Assembly (NCBI GenBank): GCA_963795715.1
Contig: CAWCIY010000003.1
Span: forward strand, 744,001-808,000
DNA length: 64,000 nt
Reading direction: 5' to 3'
DNA from: JAFEDN01 sp963795715
GTDB taxonomy: Bacteria > Pseudomonadota > Gammaproteobacteria > Coxiellales > Coxiellaceae
The first letter of the stretch is position 1; each line of letters begins with the position of its first letter. Both the position numbers and the translations under genes were made by a program. Under the pieces are notes generated by a model. That model did not search any database and was not told the DNA's origin. It saw only the letters and a program-made list of their open reading frames with translations. Positions 45,501-54,042 of this stretch are shown here, in pieces.

Positions 45501-45914
45501 CTTGGCTTTTTTAGTCGGAATGGCTGGGGCAGGAGCGGGTGTAATAATTAATAGGTTTTCAATGTTGAGAGTGTCGATATTAATTTTTCCGGCTAATAAT
45601 GAGGATGGATGCCATTGTAAGTAAAGATTACTCGCTGAAATAAAACGATCGTGATACCGATAGCTAAACTGCTTAATGGCTAAAGGGCCCAAAAGAGTGC
45701 CGGTGACTCTTTGATAATGAAATTCACCAGGGACTATTTTACTCACCAAAGCTAAACTAATTTTTAATCCGCCCGGAGTTAAAAATAGAGTGAGCGCTAA
45801 CAACGGAATGAGCAACAGCAAGCTGATCCATCGAAAAAGCACTTTAAACACATGTAATAAAATCGCCAAAAAGTGTTTTATAATTCTGCTCCTACTGAAA
45901 ATTCCAATTGCCAA
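42522..45914 (-). CDS. tamB: TamB, inner-membrane translocation/phospholipid transport bridge
   Basis: 1,130 residues, AsmA/TamB superfamily. One N-terminal membrane anchor (LLLIPLLALTLFLTPGGL, about 35-52), a long beta-taco periplasmic rod, and a C-terminal DUF490 domain with GDVTIDTN-like and LSFLILGTSSAG segments near 990-1010. TamB spans the periplasm and works with TamA in outer-membrane protein assembly or lipid flow to the outer membrane. The C-terminal tail after residue 1100 is Thr/Gln/Lys-rich. The start overlaps the end of tamA by 37 bases. Confidence 0.92.
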   Translation of the reverse strand: MAIGIFSRSRIIKHFLAILLHVFKVLFRWISLLLLIPLLALTLFLTPGGLKISLALVSKIVPGEFHYQRVTGTLLGPLAIKQFSYRYHDRFISASNLYLQWHPSSLLAGKINIDTLNIENLLIITPAPAPAIPTKKAKAATQPKPNLSLNAQELQRNLNEIHHQLTSLHLPVPLQIRQGSINLLTWQQNSPEPTLKISNIQINKVDIRPHTLVVNVAGQVLKPYSIRTVLNVEGKPQQYHFDLQATNVQTSWLIHGQINSEEIQLDTQKALIFGGEVTAHLIWQWQTPMSWQLALDARHIDLSAFQPNWPKPFDLTLNSTGYLGNDQPHFSWNAFLKTPQSQIATQGKYDVNWDIFWNLKTAQLAEILPFSSGAVESIGELHGDLKKPQTKGKLKASLLRWQDYRVDNLNASWDLDISESRDSNFSLTAEQVFTQYLEAHKIQISGSGKWENHQLDIAADAYNTVLQMSLSGGFHNDPHWQGTLKNMSVTAPFVGTLKLSQPTALAISEESTEISALCLVTVSQSQLCLHGKWNGVDKSWQAAATGRLNFEQIATFLPPELHVDLPLDLHINAAGVAKNVNQAQLTASTSAGSIRYSGAQQIEIKVQSINMMANLNKGDFEMNFRALLADQNRISADVSLPKITANALFNKSQVVQGQAAIEINNLAPIQNLFPDVINPRGKFTGHFTVSGTVAQPLVNGKADLEGSEVKVPGLNLSLDQLSLTVNSKGPELNYTLFATSVGRPIQLVGKTLLNQTGFPTELNFTGDSVLLADTSSYTVYVSPNIHIDINNGHIAVSGNVDIPKAVLKELNFGGESSLPENEVVYVGEQPIVKTKPLNMDLQLTINLGNDVTIDTNQIKGKLSGALTLISEPGQVLLGDGRIEINTGTLTISGRELTLMPGSQIIYRRTPITNPTLNIQASTRIIVNDPVSQQQLGTNELTVGLNIGGTPNSLQITLFSSAGNLSQADILSFLILGTSSAGISPTNMTLMQQALNTLPLAKRGTGGVEGFTNQIKQGLGLSELGVESEPILGPMGQAIPTGTPASYFVVGKRLTSRIYVRYKYDPFRGVNIFQLNYLLSKNWSIQLETDGSNQSGADILYTFQAGTAKSANKTTATTTENQTTTQKPAVK

Positions 45915-47665
45915 GTTTTGCCGCCTTGTATCACAGGACGGGCTAAAGCCAATTCCACGGCGCCGATGGGGGTTAATACCACAACACCGCCGCCTGCACC
46001 TGCTTTATAATGGCCGCCGCCCGCATTAGTAACGGAAGAATCGCTATTGCTTACCACACCGCTGTCAATAAAACCGGCGACATACCAATCTCCATAAACT
46101 TTTTGTTGAATTTCACCTGAAAAAATTAATAAATCTCGTCCAGGACCGATACTATTATAGGTAAATCCGCGAATGCTGGCAGGTCCGCCAGCGAATAATT
46201 GTAAAGAAAGAGGCAAGTTGGAAAGTTCATGGATTTCAGTATGTCCTGCCTGGCTACGAAATAAAAATCGAGTGTGGGTAGGCTCAAAAGTACCTAGCGC
46301 CTTAAAACCGACTTTGCCTTGAAGCATATTGGTTTGGGTTAGGGGCAAAGCCTTCAATCCTCCTGCGACATCAAAAGTGGCGCTGATGCCATTATTGATT
46401 ACTTTTTGATTTTGAGTGCGGTTATAAATATATTGCCAGTGCCCATTGGGATAAAGCATCTCGGCGTTAATATTGGGAGTAGGCGGTGTGGTGGTGAGTT
46501 TATATCGTTCTTTCAAATAAGTCAGTGCTAAAGTCTGCTGCCAGCTATCGTTGAAGATGGTGTTGTAACTAAGACTGGTTTTAAAACTATTGGCATAACC
46601 GGTTTGTTGTGAAATATTGCCATATCCTACGTTAAATGCATAGGAATCAGTGGCGGGATCTCTCCCTGGAACAATATAGCTGGCATTAATGGTATTGTTT
46701 TGTCTAGTTTGTCCGCTGCTGTTGATATAAGATCCTCGTGCCAAAATATTGATGTGGTGTCCGTAAGAGTTAATGGGAATCCAATTGAAACCCAAAGTAC
46801 CGCGTGGGCCGGTATCTGTACCATAACCTAATCCAAAGGTGTAGCGTTGGGGTCTGACTGGAGTCAGTTCGACTTTAATAGGAACATTATGATCAGTGGT
46901 TTCATTGGCTACCGGCGTCACTACCGATTGAGAAAAATAACCGCTGCCTGCCAAAACTTGTTGCGTTTTTTGAACTTTAGCCGCGGAGTAGTATTCACCT
47001 GGCTTGTATCTTAAAAATCTTTCTAGAAGACCTGAATTTAAATCTGAGGGAGGAAATAAGGTCGGGCCAAAACGGTATCTCGCTCCAGTGTCGAAATGTA
47101 AAACAATAGACGCTTGTTGATAGTTTATATTAATTATAATTTGACTGAGCACCATTTTAGCATCGAAATAACCTCGATTGGATGCTACATTGAATAAGGC
47201 GTCTTTAGCCGCTTGATAATTATCTACATCAAAATTTTGACCGGCTTTTACCGCGAGAGTGTCAGATAATTTTTTAAAAGCGGGATCCGTGTTACCTTCG
47301 CCGGTGATTTCTAGATCTACATGGATAATTTTAACTACAGGGCCAGGTGTAATATAAAAGGTAAGGTTCCAATTGGCGCCGGATTGGAGAATACGAGGAC
47401 TTATTTGTGGCTTAAAATAACCATAGGCTTGCAAACCCTTACGAATATACTGAGGAGCTTCATTATAAAATCGTTGAACCTTATCGGCGGTTAGAGGCTG
47501 AGAAATCTCTTGGCTACGGGTGGCAAGAAGAGTCATCATCTTTTCCTTGAGCGGATCGCTAATACCTTCTACTTTTATTTGTAGTGTGGGCACTCGCTCT
47601 GCCCAACCAGGCCAACAGGCGGTGAGCAAAATAATAAGTAGAAAGCGAGGAAGATATTTTTTCAT
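45878..47665 (-). CDS. tamA: TamA, Omp85-family outer-membrane protein
   Basis: 595 residues. Signal peptide 1-22 (LLIILLTACWPGWAE; the Cys is not in a good lipobox). Three POTRA-like domains cover about 25-270 (for example YIRKGLQAYGYFKPQISPRI, AAKDALFNVASNRGYFDAKM). The C-terminal surface-antigen barrel includes the Omp85 loop-6 motif FAGGPASIRGFTYNSIGPGRD and ends LEFSVGAEL. It partners TamB. The gene start lies just inside a long palindrome upstream. Confidence 0.93.
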   Translation of the reverse strand: MKKYLPRFLLIILLTACWPGWAERVPTLQIKVEGISDPLKEKMMTLLATRSQEISQPLTADKVQRFYNEAPQYIRKGLQAYGYFKPQISPRILQSGANWNLTFYITPGPVVKIIHVDLEITGEGNTDPAFKKLSDTLAVKAGQNFDVDNYQAAKDALFNVASNRGYFDAKMVLSQIIININYQQASIVLHFDTGARYRFGPTLFPPSDLNSGLLERFLRYKPGEYYSAAKVQKTQQVLAGSGYFSQSVVTPVANETTDHNVPIKVELTPVRPQRYTFGLGYGTDTGPRGTLGFNWIPINSYGHHINILARGSYINSSGQTRQNNTINASYIVPGRDPATDSYAFNVGYGNISQQTGYANSFKTSLSYNTIFNDSWQQTLALTYLKERYKLTTTPPTPNINAEMLYPNGHWQYIYNRTQNQKVINNGISATFDVAGGLKALPLTQTNMLQGKVGFKALGTFEPTHTRFLFRSQAGHTEIHELSNLPLSLQLFAGGPASIRGFTYNSIGPGRDLLIFSGEIQQKVYGDWYVAGFIDSGVVSNSDSSVTNAGGGHYKAGAGGGVVVLTPIGAVELALARPVIQGGKTWQLEFSVGAEL

Positions 47666-47678
47666 TATTGGTGCATTA

Positions 47679-47861
47679 TACAGTCCTTCAGATAAATATT
47701 CGAACTTTAAGCATCCCGCTAGCCGCCCATCTTGAGACGGTTATTGATTGAGAAACACTCGAAATAGAGGTACTATTCCTTCGTATTTCTCAATCAATAA
47801 CCGTCTCAATCTGGATGACTATCGGGCGCTTAAAGTCCGAATATTTATCTGAAGGACTGTA
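47679..47861. repeat. Long palindrome upstream of tamA
   Basis: 183 bases with outer arms TACAGTCCTTCAGATAAATA and its inverse, and inner arms GAGACGGTTATTGATTGAGA and its inverse, with a small tip. It fills most of the 335-base gap between divergent tamA and the epimerase-like gene and contains no ORF. It is not the same sequence as the palindromes at 10099 or 51341. Confidence 0.9.
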
Positions 47862-48000
47862 TAGAGAAATCAGGAGAAAAGGATAGTAAGCTATCGCAAC
47901 TCCCGCTAACCCGCTAAAGGGAAATCCACTTTGCGTGATGGGAGATTCCCGCTGTCTTCAGCGAGAATAGTTGGTTTTGTGCAATTGACGGAGAATAAAA

Positions 48001-48939
48001 ATGGTGCAAAGAAAAACTGTTGCAGGTTTCGAAACTTTCACGATCAGCTCCAAAGACGGCTCAACACAAGCAACGTTTGTCCCAGAGCGCGGGGGAGTGG
48101 CCAGTTCGATCATCATGTCCGGATCTCGCGGCGGGCGCGAGCTATTATTTTGTTACCCTCATCTGTGGGAAAGAAATTCCAACCAGTTGCCAGGCGGATG
48201 GCCTTTTTGCTTTCCTGTGTGTGGTCGATTGGAACAAAATGGTCATCTAAATCAATATTCTTACAATGGCCATATTTATGAGTTACCCATTCACGGTTTT
48301 GCTTGGCGCAAAGTTTGGAAGGTTGCTGAAGCAGGAGAGGATTTTTTACGGATGGTTTTAAGGGATGATGAAGAAACTAGGGCAGTTTATCCTTTTCATT
48401 TCACCGTTGAACTGGTTTATGAAATCCGCCATAAGCAATTATTTTGTCGGCAAAATTACTCCAACCATGGCGACAGGCCAATGCCTTATTATGCTGGTTT
48501 CCATCCTTATTTTTTGACTCCGGCGCCGGGGAATGGTAAAGAAAAAGTGATTTTAAATTTCAGCCCACGTAAGCGCATGCTGTATAACCCTACCTTAACT
48601 GCAGTCGTGGGTGAACAACCTTTGCTTAATCTACCCGTTTCCGTGGCGGACCCGCAAATCCATGAACAGCTTTGGGTTTTGGGAGAAGATAAAGAAATCC
48701 ATCTCACTTTCCCTGACCTAGACGTCATTAATATGGGTGTGGAAGGTGTGGAAGATGTTGACATGTTTTCTTATCTACAAATTTATTCCCCTGCCGATCA
48801 GCCTTTTATCTGTGTGGAGCCTTGGATGGGCTACCCCAATGCATTGAACAACACCACAGGTGTCCGTTGGCTGGCGCCGGGTCAAACTGAGCATGCTTTA
48901 TTACGTTTATGGATTGAGGTGAAGGTAGCACTGATATGA
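48001..48939 (+). CDS. Aldose 1-epimerase-like protein
   Basis: 312 residues. GalM/YeaD superfamily: LPIHGFAWRKVWKV supplies one active-site histidine and YYAGFHPYF another; VEPWMGYPNALN is the late Glu-containing strand. Such enzymes interconvert alpha and beta anomers of free or phosphorylated hexoses. The substrate is unknown. It overlaps gltX by four bases (ATGA). Confidence 0.82.
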   Translation: MVQRKTVAGFETFTISSKDGSTQATFVPERGGVASSIIMSGSRGGRELLFCYPHLWERNSNQLPGGWPFCFPVCGRLEQNGHLNQYSYNGHIYELPIHGFAWRKVWKVAEAGEDFLRMVLRDDEETRAVYPFHFTVELVYEIRHKQLFCRQNYSNHGDRPMPYYAGFHPYFLTPAPGNGKEKVILNFSPRKRMLYNPTLTAVVGEQPLLNLPVSVADPQIHEQLWVLGEDKEIHLTFPDLDVINMGVEGVEDVDMFSYLQIYSPADQPFICVEPWMGYPNALNNTTGVRWLAPGQTEHALLRLWIEVKVALI

Positions 48940-50322
48940 TGAGAACTCGTTTTGCTCCTAGTCCAACCGGTGATTTACATATTGGCGGCGCCCGAACGGC
49001 GCTTTTTGCTTGGCTGTTTGCGCGTAAAATGGAAGGCGTTTTTATTTTACGGATTGAAGACACTGATCGGGAGCGTTCAACTGAAGAATCTGCAGAAGTG
49101 ATTATAGAGGCGATGCGTTGGCTGAATTTAGACTATGATGAGGGACCCTATTATCAAAGCCAGCGTATGGAACGTTACCATGAAGTGTTAGCGCAAATGT
49201 TACAAGCAAAAACCGCCTACCGTTGTTATTGCAGTAAGGAACGTTTAGAAAAATTGCGAGAGCAACAAACCATTGCCGGGCAAAAACCACGTTATGATGG
49301 ACATTGCCGTGAGTTAACTGAAGTGGGCGATCAACCCTATGTGATCCGGTTCTGCAATCCGGCCACTGGAGCAGTTACATTTAATGATATGGTGCGCGGA
49401 CCCATCACAATACAAAATTCTGAGTTAGATGATCTTATTCTAGCACGTTCGGATGGTTCTCCTACTTATAATTTTGTGGTCGTGGTCGATGACTGGGACA
49501 TGGCTATTACCCATGTAATTAGGGGTGATGATCATATCAACAATACCCCTAGACAAATTAATATCCTAAAAGCGCTCGGCGCTAGTATTCCTCGAATATG
49601 GGCATGTCCCCACTATTTTAGGCAGTGATGGTAAGCGCTTGTCTAAAAGGCATGGAGCCGCGGGGGTTTTAGAATATCGTGATGCCGGTTTTTTACCGGA
49701 AGCTGTAATTAATTATCTAGTGCGTTTAGGATGGTCTTACAAGGATCAAGAAATTTTCAGTCGGGAAGAAATGATCCAGCATTTTGACGCCAATAGTTTG
49801 CAACGTGCCCCGGCAGCTTTAAATCCTGAAAAGTTGGCTTGGTTGAACCAACATTACATCAAAACCCTGGATAAAAAAACAGTTGCTCACGCTTTAGCTC
49901 CTCATATGGAAAAAGAGGGTTTACAATTAAGCAATGGACCCTTGCTAACAGATATTGTTAGCCTCTTTGCCGAGCGTGTTAAAACATTGGTGGAAATGGC
50001 GAAAGCTTGCCGTTTTTTTTATCTGAAAGCTGACCAGATTGTTTACGATGATCAAGCTCTAAACAAACATTTTAACCCTGAAGTAGCTTCAGCTCTATCT
50101 GAAGTAGTGGAACAATTTCGGAGTTTGATGCGATGGGAAGCAGATGAAATCCACCAAATTATTCGCGATGTCGGTGAGAAAAGAAATCTAAATTTAGGAA
50201 AAATTGCGCAGCCATTACGACTTGCTGTCACGGGTGGTGTGATTTCTCCACCCATAGATCAAACTTTATATTACTTGGGTCGCGAACAGACGGTTCAGAG
50301 GATCGAACGTTGCTTAACTTAA
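48936..50322 (+). pseudogene. gltX: Glutamyl-tRNA synthetase with one frameshift
   Basis: GltX loads glutamate on tRNA-Glu. The first part holds RFAPSPTGDLHIGGARTALF (HIGH-type motif) and ends near IWACPHYF; the second begins SDGKRLSKRHGAAGVLEY (KMSKS-type motif) and runs to the anticodon-binding domain. The frame is lost at about 49598-49605, just before HVPTILGSDGKR, by one extra base or two missing ones. Everything else is complete and conserved. Because the enzyme is normally essential (unless a second gltX exists), this is either a read error or a redundant copy. Confidence 0.88.
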
Positions 50323-50338
50323 ATCAAGAGGTGATACC

Positions 50339-50743
50339 ATGACTGCAATCAGTATTGAATACAAAGGTGATTTACGTACCCATTGCATACATCGAGAAAG
50401 TGGAACAGAAATTTTGACGGACGCTCCCAAAGACAATCAAGGTTTGGGAAGAGCTTTTTCGCCCACGGATTTAGTGGCGGCTGCAGTGGGCTCTTGTACT
50501 TTAACCATTATGGGTATCGCCGCCAAGAGGTTGAATGTGGATATTATTGGTGCAACCGCCGAAGTAAAAAAAGAAATGCAAGTCAATCCTCGAAGAATAG
50601 GTAAAATTACTGTTGCGGTTTCCATGCCGCGTCGGTTGGATGAAGACACTACTAAAAAGCTTTTGGAAGCTGCGCACTTATGTCCTGTCTTGCACAGTTT
50701 AAGTCCTGAGGTGCAAGTGGATATTTCTTTTAATTGGGGATGA
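50339..50743 (+). CDS. OsmC-family peroxidase
   Basis: 134 residues. The two redox cysteines are C53 (VGSCTLTIMG) and C115 (AHLCPVLHSL), the normal OsmC/Ohr placement; GRAFSPTDLVAAAVGSC is the family signature. It reduces organic peroxides using thiols. GAGGTG precedes the start 16 bases after gltX, so it is part of that operon. Confidence 0.88.
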   Translation: MTAISIEYKGDLRTHCIHRESGTEILTDAPKDNQGLGRAFSPTDLVAAAVGSCTLTIMGIAAKRLNVDIIGATAEVKKEMQVNPRRIGKITVAVSMPRRLDEDTTKKLLEAAHLCPVLHSLSPEVQVDISFNWG

Positions 50744-50781
50744 AGCGAGACTTAGATGAGATTTGTATGATAGGAGTTTAT

Positions 50782-51327
50782 ATGTCTAGAATTTCTTATA
50801 AAGCCTTTGCCATGGTAGCAGTATGTATGTTGCCTTTGTCAGCTTGTCAGCAAAACAATGTTCTTACCAGTTACGGTGTTAATCCTACTCAATCAAAATA
50901 CCAAATTACAGCAGATTTATCCGGCTGGAAAATGGTAAAACAGGAAAATGATCCTGAGGGATACTATAAAATCTATGAACCTTTAGAAAAATCCGAGGCG
51001 CAGGAAGAAATTTTGATAAATTATGGCAAAAATATAACCACTTCATTGGCTGATTCAATACAGCAAATAATCAATGTTGACAAACAGTTGCCTTGCGCTA
51101 AATTTGACCATAAAATTATCTCTCGTACTGCCGATTCTGAGACTATGGTGGTTCACCTAGATGCTTGTCAGCAAGGTCCCAGTTCTTTAATTGTCTATAC
51201 CAAAGTTTTCAATGCGGCTGATGGTCAATACTCTATCAAGTACTCAGTCATAGCTACTCATTTTGATGCAAGCAGAATTTCATATATGCAAAGGGTGGTC
51301 CTACATTCAAGTCTAGAACCCTCCTAG
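50782..51327 (+). CDS. Lipoprotein, hypothetical
   Basis: 181 residues from the ATG at 50782 with AGGAG upstream; the frame opens earlier but without a ribosome-binding site. Signal peptide and lipobox: MLPLSAC followed by QQN (Cys at about residue 21), not Asp at +2, so probably sent to the outer membrane. The mature part is a single alpha/beta domain with two further cysteines. I recognise no family. It is followed by a long palindrome. Confidence 0.7.
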   Translation: MSRISYKAFAMVAVCMLPLSACQQNNVLTSYGVNPTQSKYQITADLSGWKMVKQENDPEGYYKIYEPLEKSEAQEEILINYGKNITTSLADSIQQIINVDKQLPCAKFDHKIISRTADSETMVVHLDACQQGPSSLIVYTKVFNAADGQYSIKYSVIATHFDASRISYMQRVVLHSSLEPS

Positions 51328-51340
51328 TGAATACCTTAAT

Positions 51341-51487
51341 GGCGTCAACTGAATGTTTAATTCCATGACCGCCAATATTTTAAAACCGCCAAAGCCTCCT
51401 CCGGCATCTCCTGCGAGTGATTCATCGCTATCCACTGGGCGGTTTTAAAATATTGGCGGTCATGGAATTAAACATTCAGTTGACGCC
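51341..51487. repeat. Long palindrome between the lipoprotein gene and bioY
   Basis: 147 bases, nearly perfect arms of about 62 bases: GGCGTCAACTGAATGTTTAA, TTCCATGACCGCCAATATTT, TAAAACCGCC and their inverse, around a loop of about 25-30 bases. It sits between convergent genes and may terminate both, but is far longer than a terminator. No ORF. Confidence 0.92.
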
Positions 51488-51500
51488 ACTAAGTGAACGT

Positions 51501-52082
51501 TTACTCCGAAGCTTTTGGCCGCCAAAAATTGGGAACGGCCAATGCAACCGCGATTAGCTTGAGAGGCTCGGTGATAAGAAATGGTTTTAATCCAAAATTA
51601 AAAGCTTGTTTCCAGCCTACATAATATGAAAGCACTGTCAGGCCAAAATAAAAAATAATCACGGCGCCTACCAAAGCAGCGGCCAAGGAACTATAAAAAT
51701 TTTTCCCCCAACCTCTTTGCGCCAGATAACCACTGAGTATAGGAGCAAAAAGAAATCCTAGAAAATACCCACTGGATGGACCTAAAAACAATGTAGATAT
51801 GCCAGACGACATCCCTGCAAAAACAGGTAAACCACAAGCTCCTGCAAATAAATAAGTGGCTAAAGTGGCTACTCCTAGCCTGGCTCCATATAGTAATGCG
51901 ATGAACAAAACCATCGCACTTTGTAATGTTAACGGCACTGGATGAAGTGGAATCGAAATTTGAGCAGCAATTGCCATTACTAAAACGCCTGCTAGGATTA
52001 ATAAGACGTTTTTAACTAATTTATTTTGCCGTGGCCAAACAATACTTTCTAAAGAATAGTTTAAACTAAAAACTTGAGTCAT
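51501..52082 (-). CDS. bioY: BioY biotin transporter substrate-binding subunit
   Basis: 193 residues, six helices. The BioY pattern is visible: VPLTLQSAMVLFIALLYGARLGVATLATYLFAGACGLPVFAG, then LGPSSGYFLGFLFAPILSGYLAQRG. It is the S component of the biotin ECF importer; in some bacteria it works alone. A GGAG motif precedes the ATG. It implies biotin scavenging, fitting a host-dependent life. Confidence 0.93.
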   Translation of the reverse strand: MTQVFSLNYSLESIVWPRQNKLVKNVLLILAGVLVMAIAAQISIPLHPVPLTLQSAMVLFIALLYGARLGVATLATYLFAGACGLPVFAGMSSGISTLFLGPSSGYFLGFLFAPILSGYLAQRGWGKNFYSSLAAALVGAVIIFYFGLTVLSYYVGWKQAFNFGLKPFLITEPLKLIAVALAVPNFWRPKASE

Positions 52083-52172
52083 GATTTCTCCTTTTCAATC
52101 CTGGAAACTTGTGCGGTATCTTATCTAATTTTGTTCTTTAAGGCAATCTCAAGGACTTTTCTGCTTTTTTTT

Positions 52173-52258
52173 AAAAATCCCTCCCCACCTCCCTTTTGTA
52201 AAGGGAGGAGCTTTCGAGCCTCCCCCTTTGCAAAAGGGGGATTGAGGGGGATTTTTTA
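52173..52258. repeat. C-run/G-run palindrome (family R2, copy b)
   Basis: AAAAATCC(C)CTCCC faces GGGGGATTTTT, with two inner hairpins. It lies between bioY and the end of proS; one arm includes CCCCCTTTGCAAAAGGGGG, also seen at 56543-56634. Confidence 0.75.
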
Positions 52259-53749
52259 ATAGGATTTAGCATAAATAATTTTTTTAGCGCCGGGCTTTCC
52301 GGTAAATAGACATTTGCCCGTTTCTTCGAAAGAGCTCAGAGGAATACAGCGAGCTGAGATTTTATATTCTCTCAATAACGGTTCAATGCTTTCATCATCA
52401 CTGGAATATACATAGGCAAATCCGCCGGGATTGTCATTGCTAAAAAAATCTTTAAAGTGATTCAAACTATCGAAATGGCGGCTATGATTTTTTTGAAAAG
52501 CAACCGCCTGGTCAAACAACTGTTGTTGCATTTTTGCTAATAACTGGGTCGATTTCGTCAATAAATTCCAGGCGCTTCTGACTATATTTATGAATAGGCT
52601 TATCCCGCAAAGAGACGAAAAGAGAATCGGTAGCAATATCGCGTGGACCCACTTCGATGCGAATGGGCACGCCTCGTTTCACGTGATGCCAAAATTTTTC
52701 TCCGCCCGTGCATATCGCGCGCATCAATTTCGACTCGTAGTGTGCTCATTGGCAAAAAGCTGAATGCTCAGTGCTTTTTTCAAATTTTCACAGTATTGCA
52801 TCACTTCCGTCTTTTCAGCTTCTTTACGAATAATTGGCAAAATGACCACTTGAACAGGGGCAATTTTAGGAGGCAAAACTAAACCGTCATCATCACTATG
52901 GGTCATGATCAAACCCCCAACAAACGAGTTGACGCCCCCCAAGAAGTGGTCCAGGCAAATTGTTGCTGCTCATTTTGATCGGTAAATTGTATATTAAAAG
53001 ACTTTGCAAAATTTTGTCCTAGAAAATGAGAGGTGCCCGCTTGTAGAGCTTTACAATCCTGCATCATGGCTTCTACGGTATAAGTATTCACTGCTCCGGG
53101 AAAACGTTCTCGAGCGGTTTTTTCCCCAGGGATAACTGGAATTGCTAGCACGTTTTCAATAAATTCACGGTAAACTTCTAGCATCTGCATGGTTTCAGCT
53201 TGCGCTTCTTCGGCAGCTGGCGTGAGCGGTATGGCCTTCTTGCCAGAGAAATTCCGAGGTACGTAAGAATAGTCGAGTGCGCATTTCCCAGCGCATGACA
53301 TTAGCCCACTGATTGAGTTTGAGTGGTAAATCTCGATAGGAATTGATCCATTTAGCATATTGAACACCAAACAATGTTTCACTGGTCGGCCGTATGATAT
53401 AGGGTTCCTCTAGTTCTCCTGCGGGACGTAATTCGCCATCCATTGTTTCTAAGCGATGATGCGTCACCACCGCGCATTCTTTGGCAAATCCTTCAATATG
53501 CTGTGCTTCCTTTTGTAAATATTGTAATGGGATTAATAATGGAAAATAGACATTGCGGTGGCCGGTTGCTTTAAATTGCTGATCTAAATAAGCCTGCATT
53601 TGTTCCCAAATAGCATATCCCCAAGGCTTTATAATCATGCAGCCGCGCACGGTAGAAGTTTCAGCTAAATCTGCAGCTTTAATGACTTGCTGATACCATT
53701 GAGGGTAATCCTCTTGTCGTGTAGGCGAAATCGCTTTTTGTCTTTTCAT
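52256..53749 (-). pseudogene. proS: Prolyl-tRNA synthetase, eukaryote/archaeal type, with several frameshifts
   Basis: The N-terminal 165 residues are intact: TRQEDYPQWYQQVIKAADLAETSTVRGCMIIKPWGYAIW, the motif 2 region RPTSETLFGVQYAKWI and FLWQEGHTAHA. The type is ProRS type 3 (archaeal/eukaryote-like), not the long bacterial type with an editing insert. The rest is found in five frames: breaks at about 53228, 52923 (a G-run), 52738, 52713 and 52570. Recognisable later pieces are TSWGASTRL, GLIMTHSDDDGLVLPPKIAP and VPIRIEVGPRDI. The last fragment ends with ARCIPL and IIYAKSY. The dense breaks among conserved residues suggest recent death, or poor local sequence. Confidence 0.88.
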
Positions 53750-53841
53750 TCGAAAAATTTTGACCGATAATACTGCAAATGTCAAAAACCATTTCAACTT
53801 TCCAGCATTCTCGGCGAAGCCGAGAATGCTTCCTGGTTTAT

Positions 53842-53914
53842 ATCCTGCGCTCGGCGGAGCCGATGCTCGGAATCAAGGGGGAGACACTCCGTTCACTCCC
53901 CCTTGCGATCCCCT
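53842..53914. repeat. Dispersed repeat R3, copy b
   Basis: ATCCTGCGCTCGGCGGAGCC, GATGCTCGGAATCAAGGGGG and CCCCCTTGCGATCCCC match 60177-60250 in the same direction and 39466-39537 reversed. It fills the gap between proS and the glycosyltransferase gene, together with an extra TCTCGGCGAAGCCGAGA palindrome at 53812-53828. Confidence 0.75.
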
Positions 53915-54042
53915 CATTGGGCAAAGAATTTTCTACGAAAATTATTTTTTATAGGTGATTTATTTTATTAAATCAATTAATTAAAGTTCGACGGGAATCG
54001 CTGTTATCAGTCCCTTTTGCCTATCTTGAGCGTAGAAAGATC

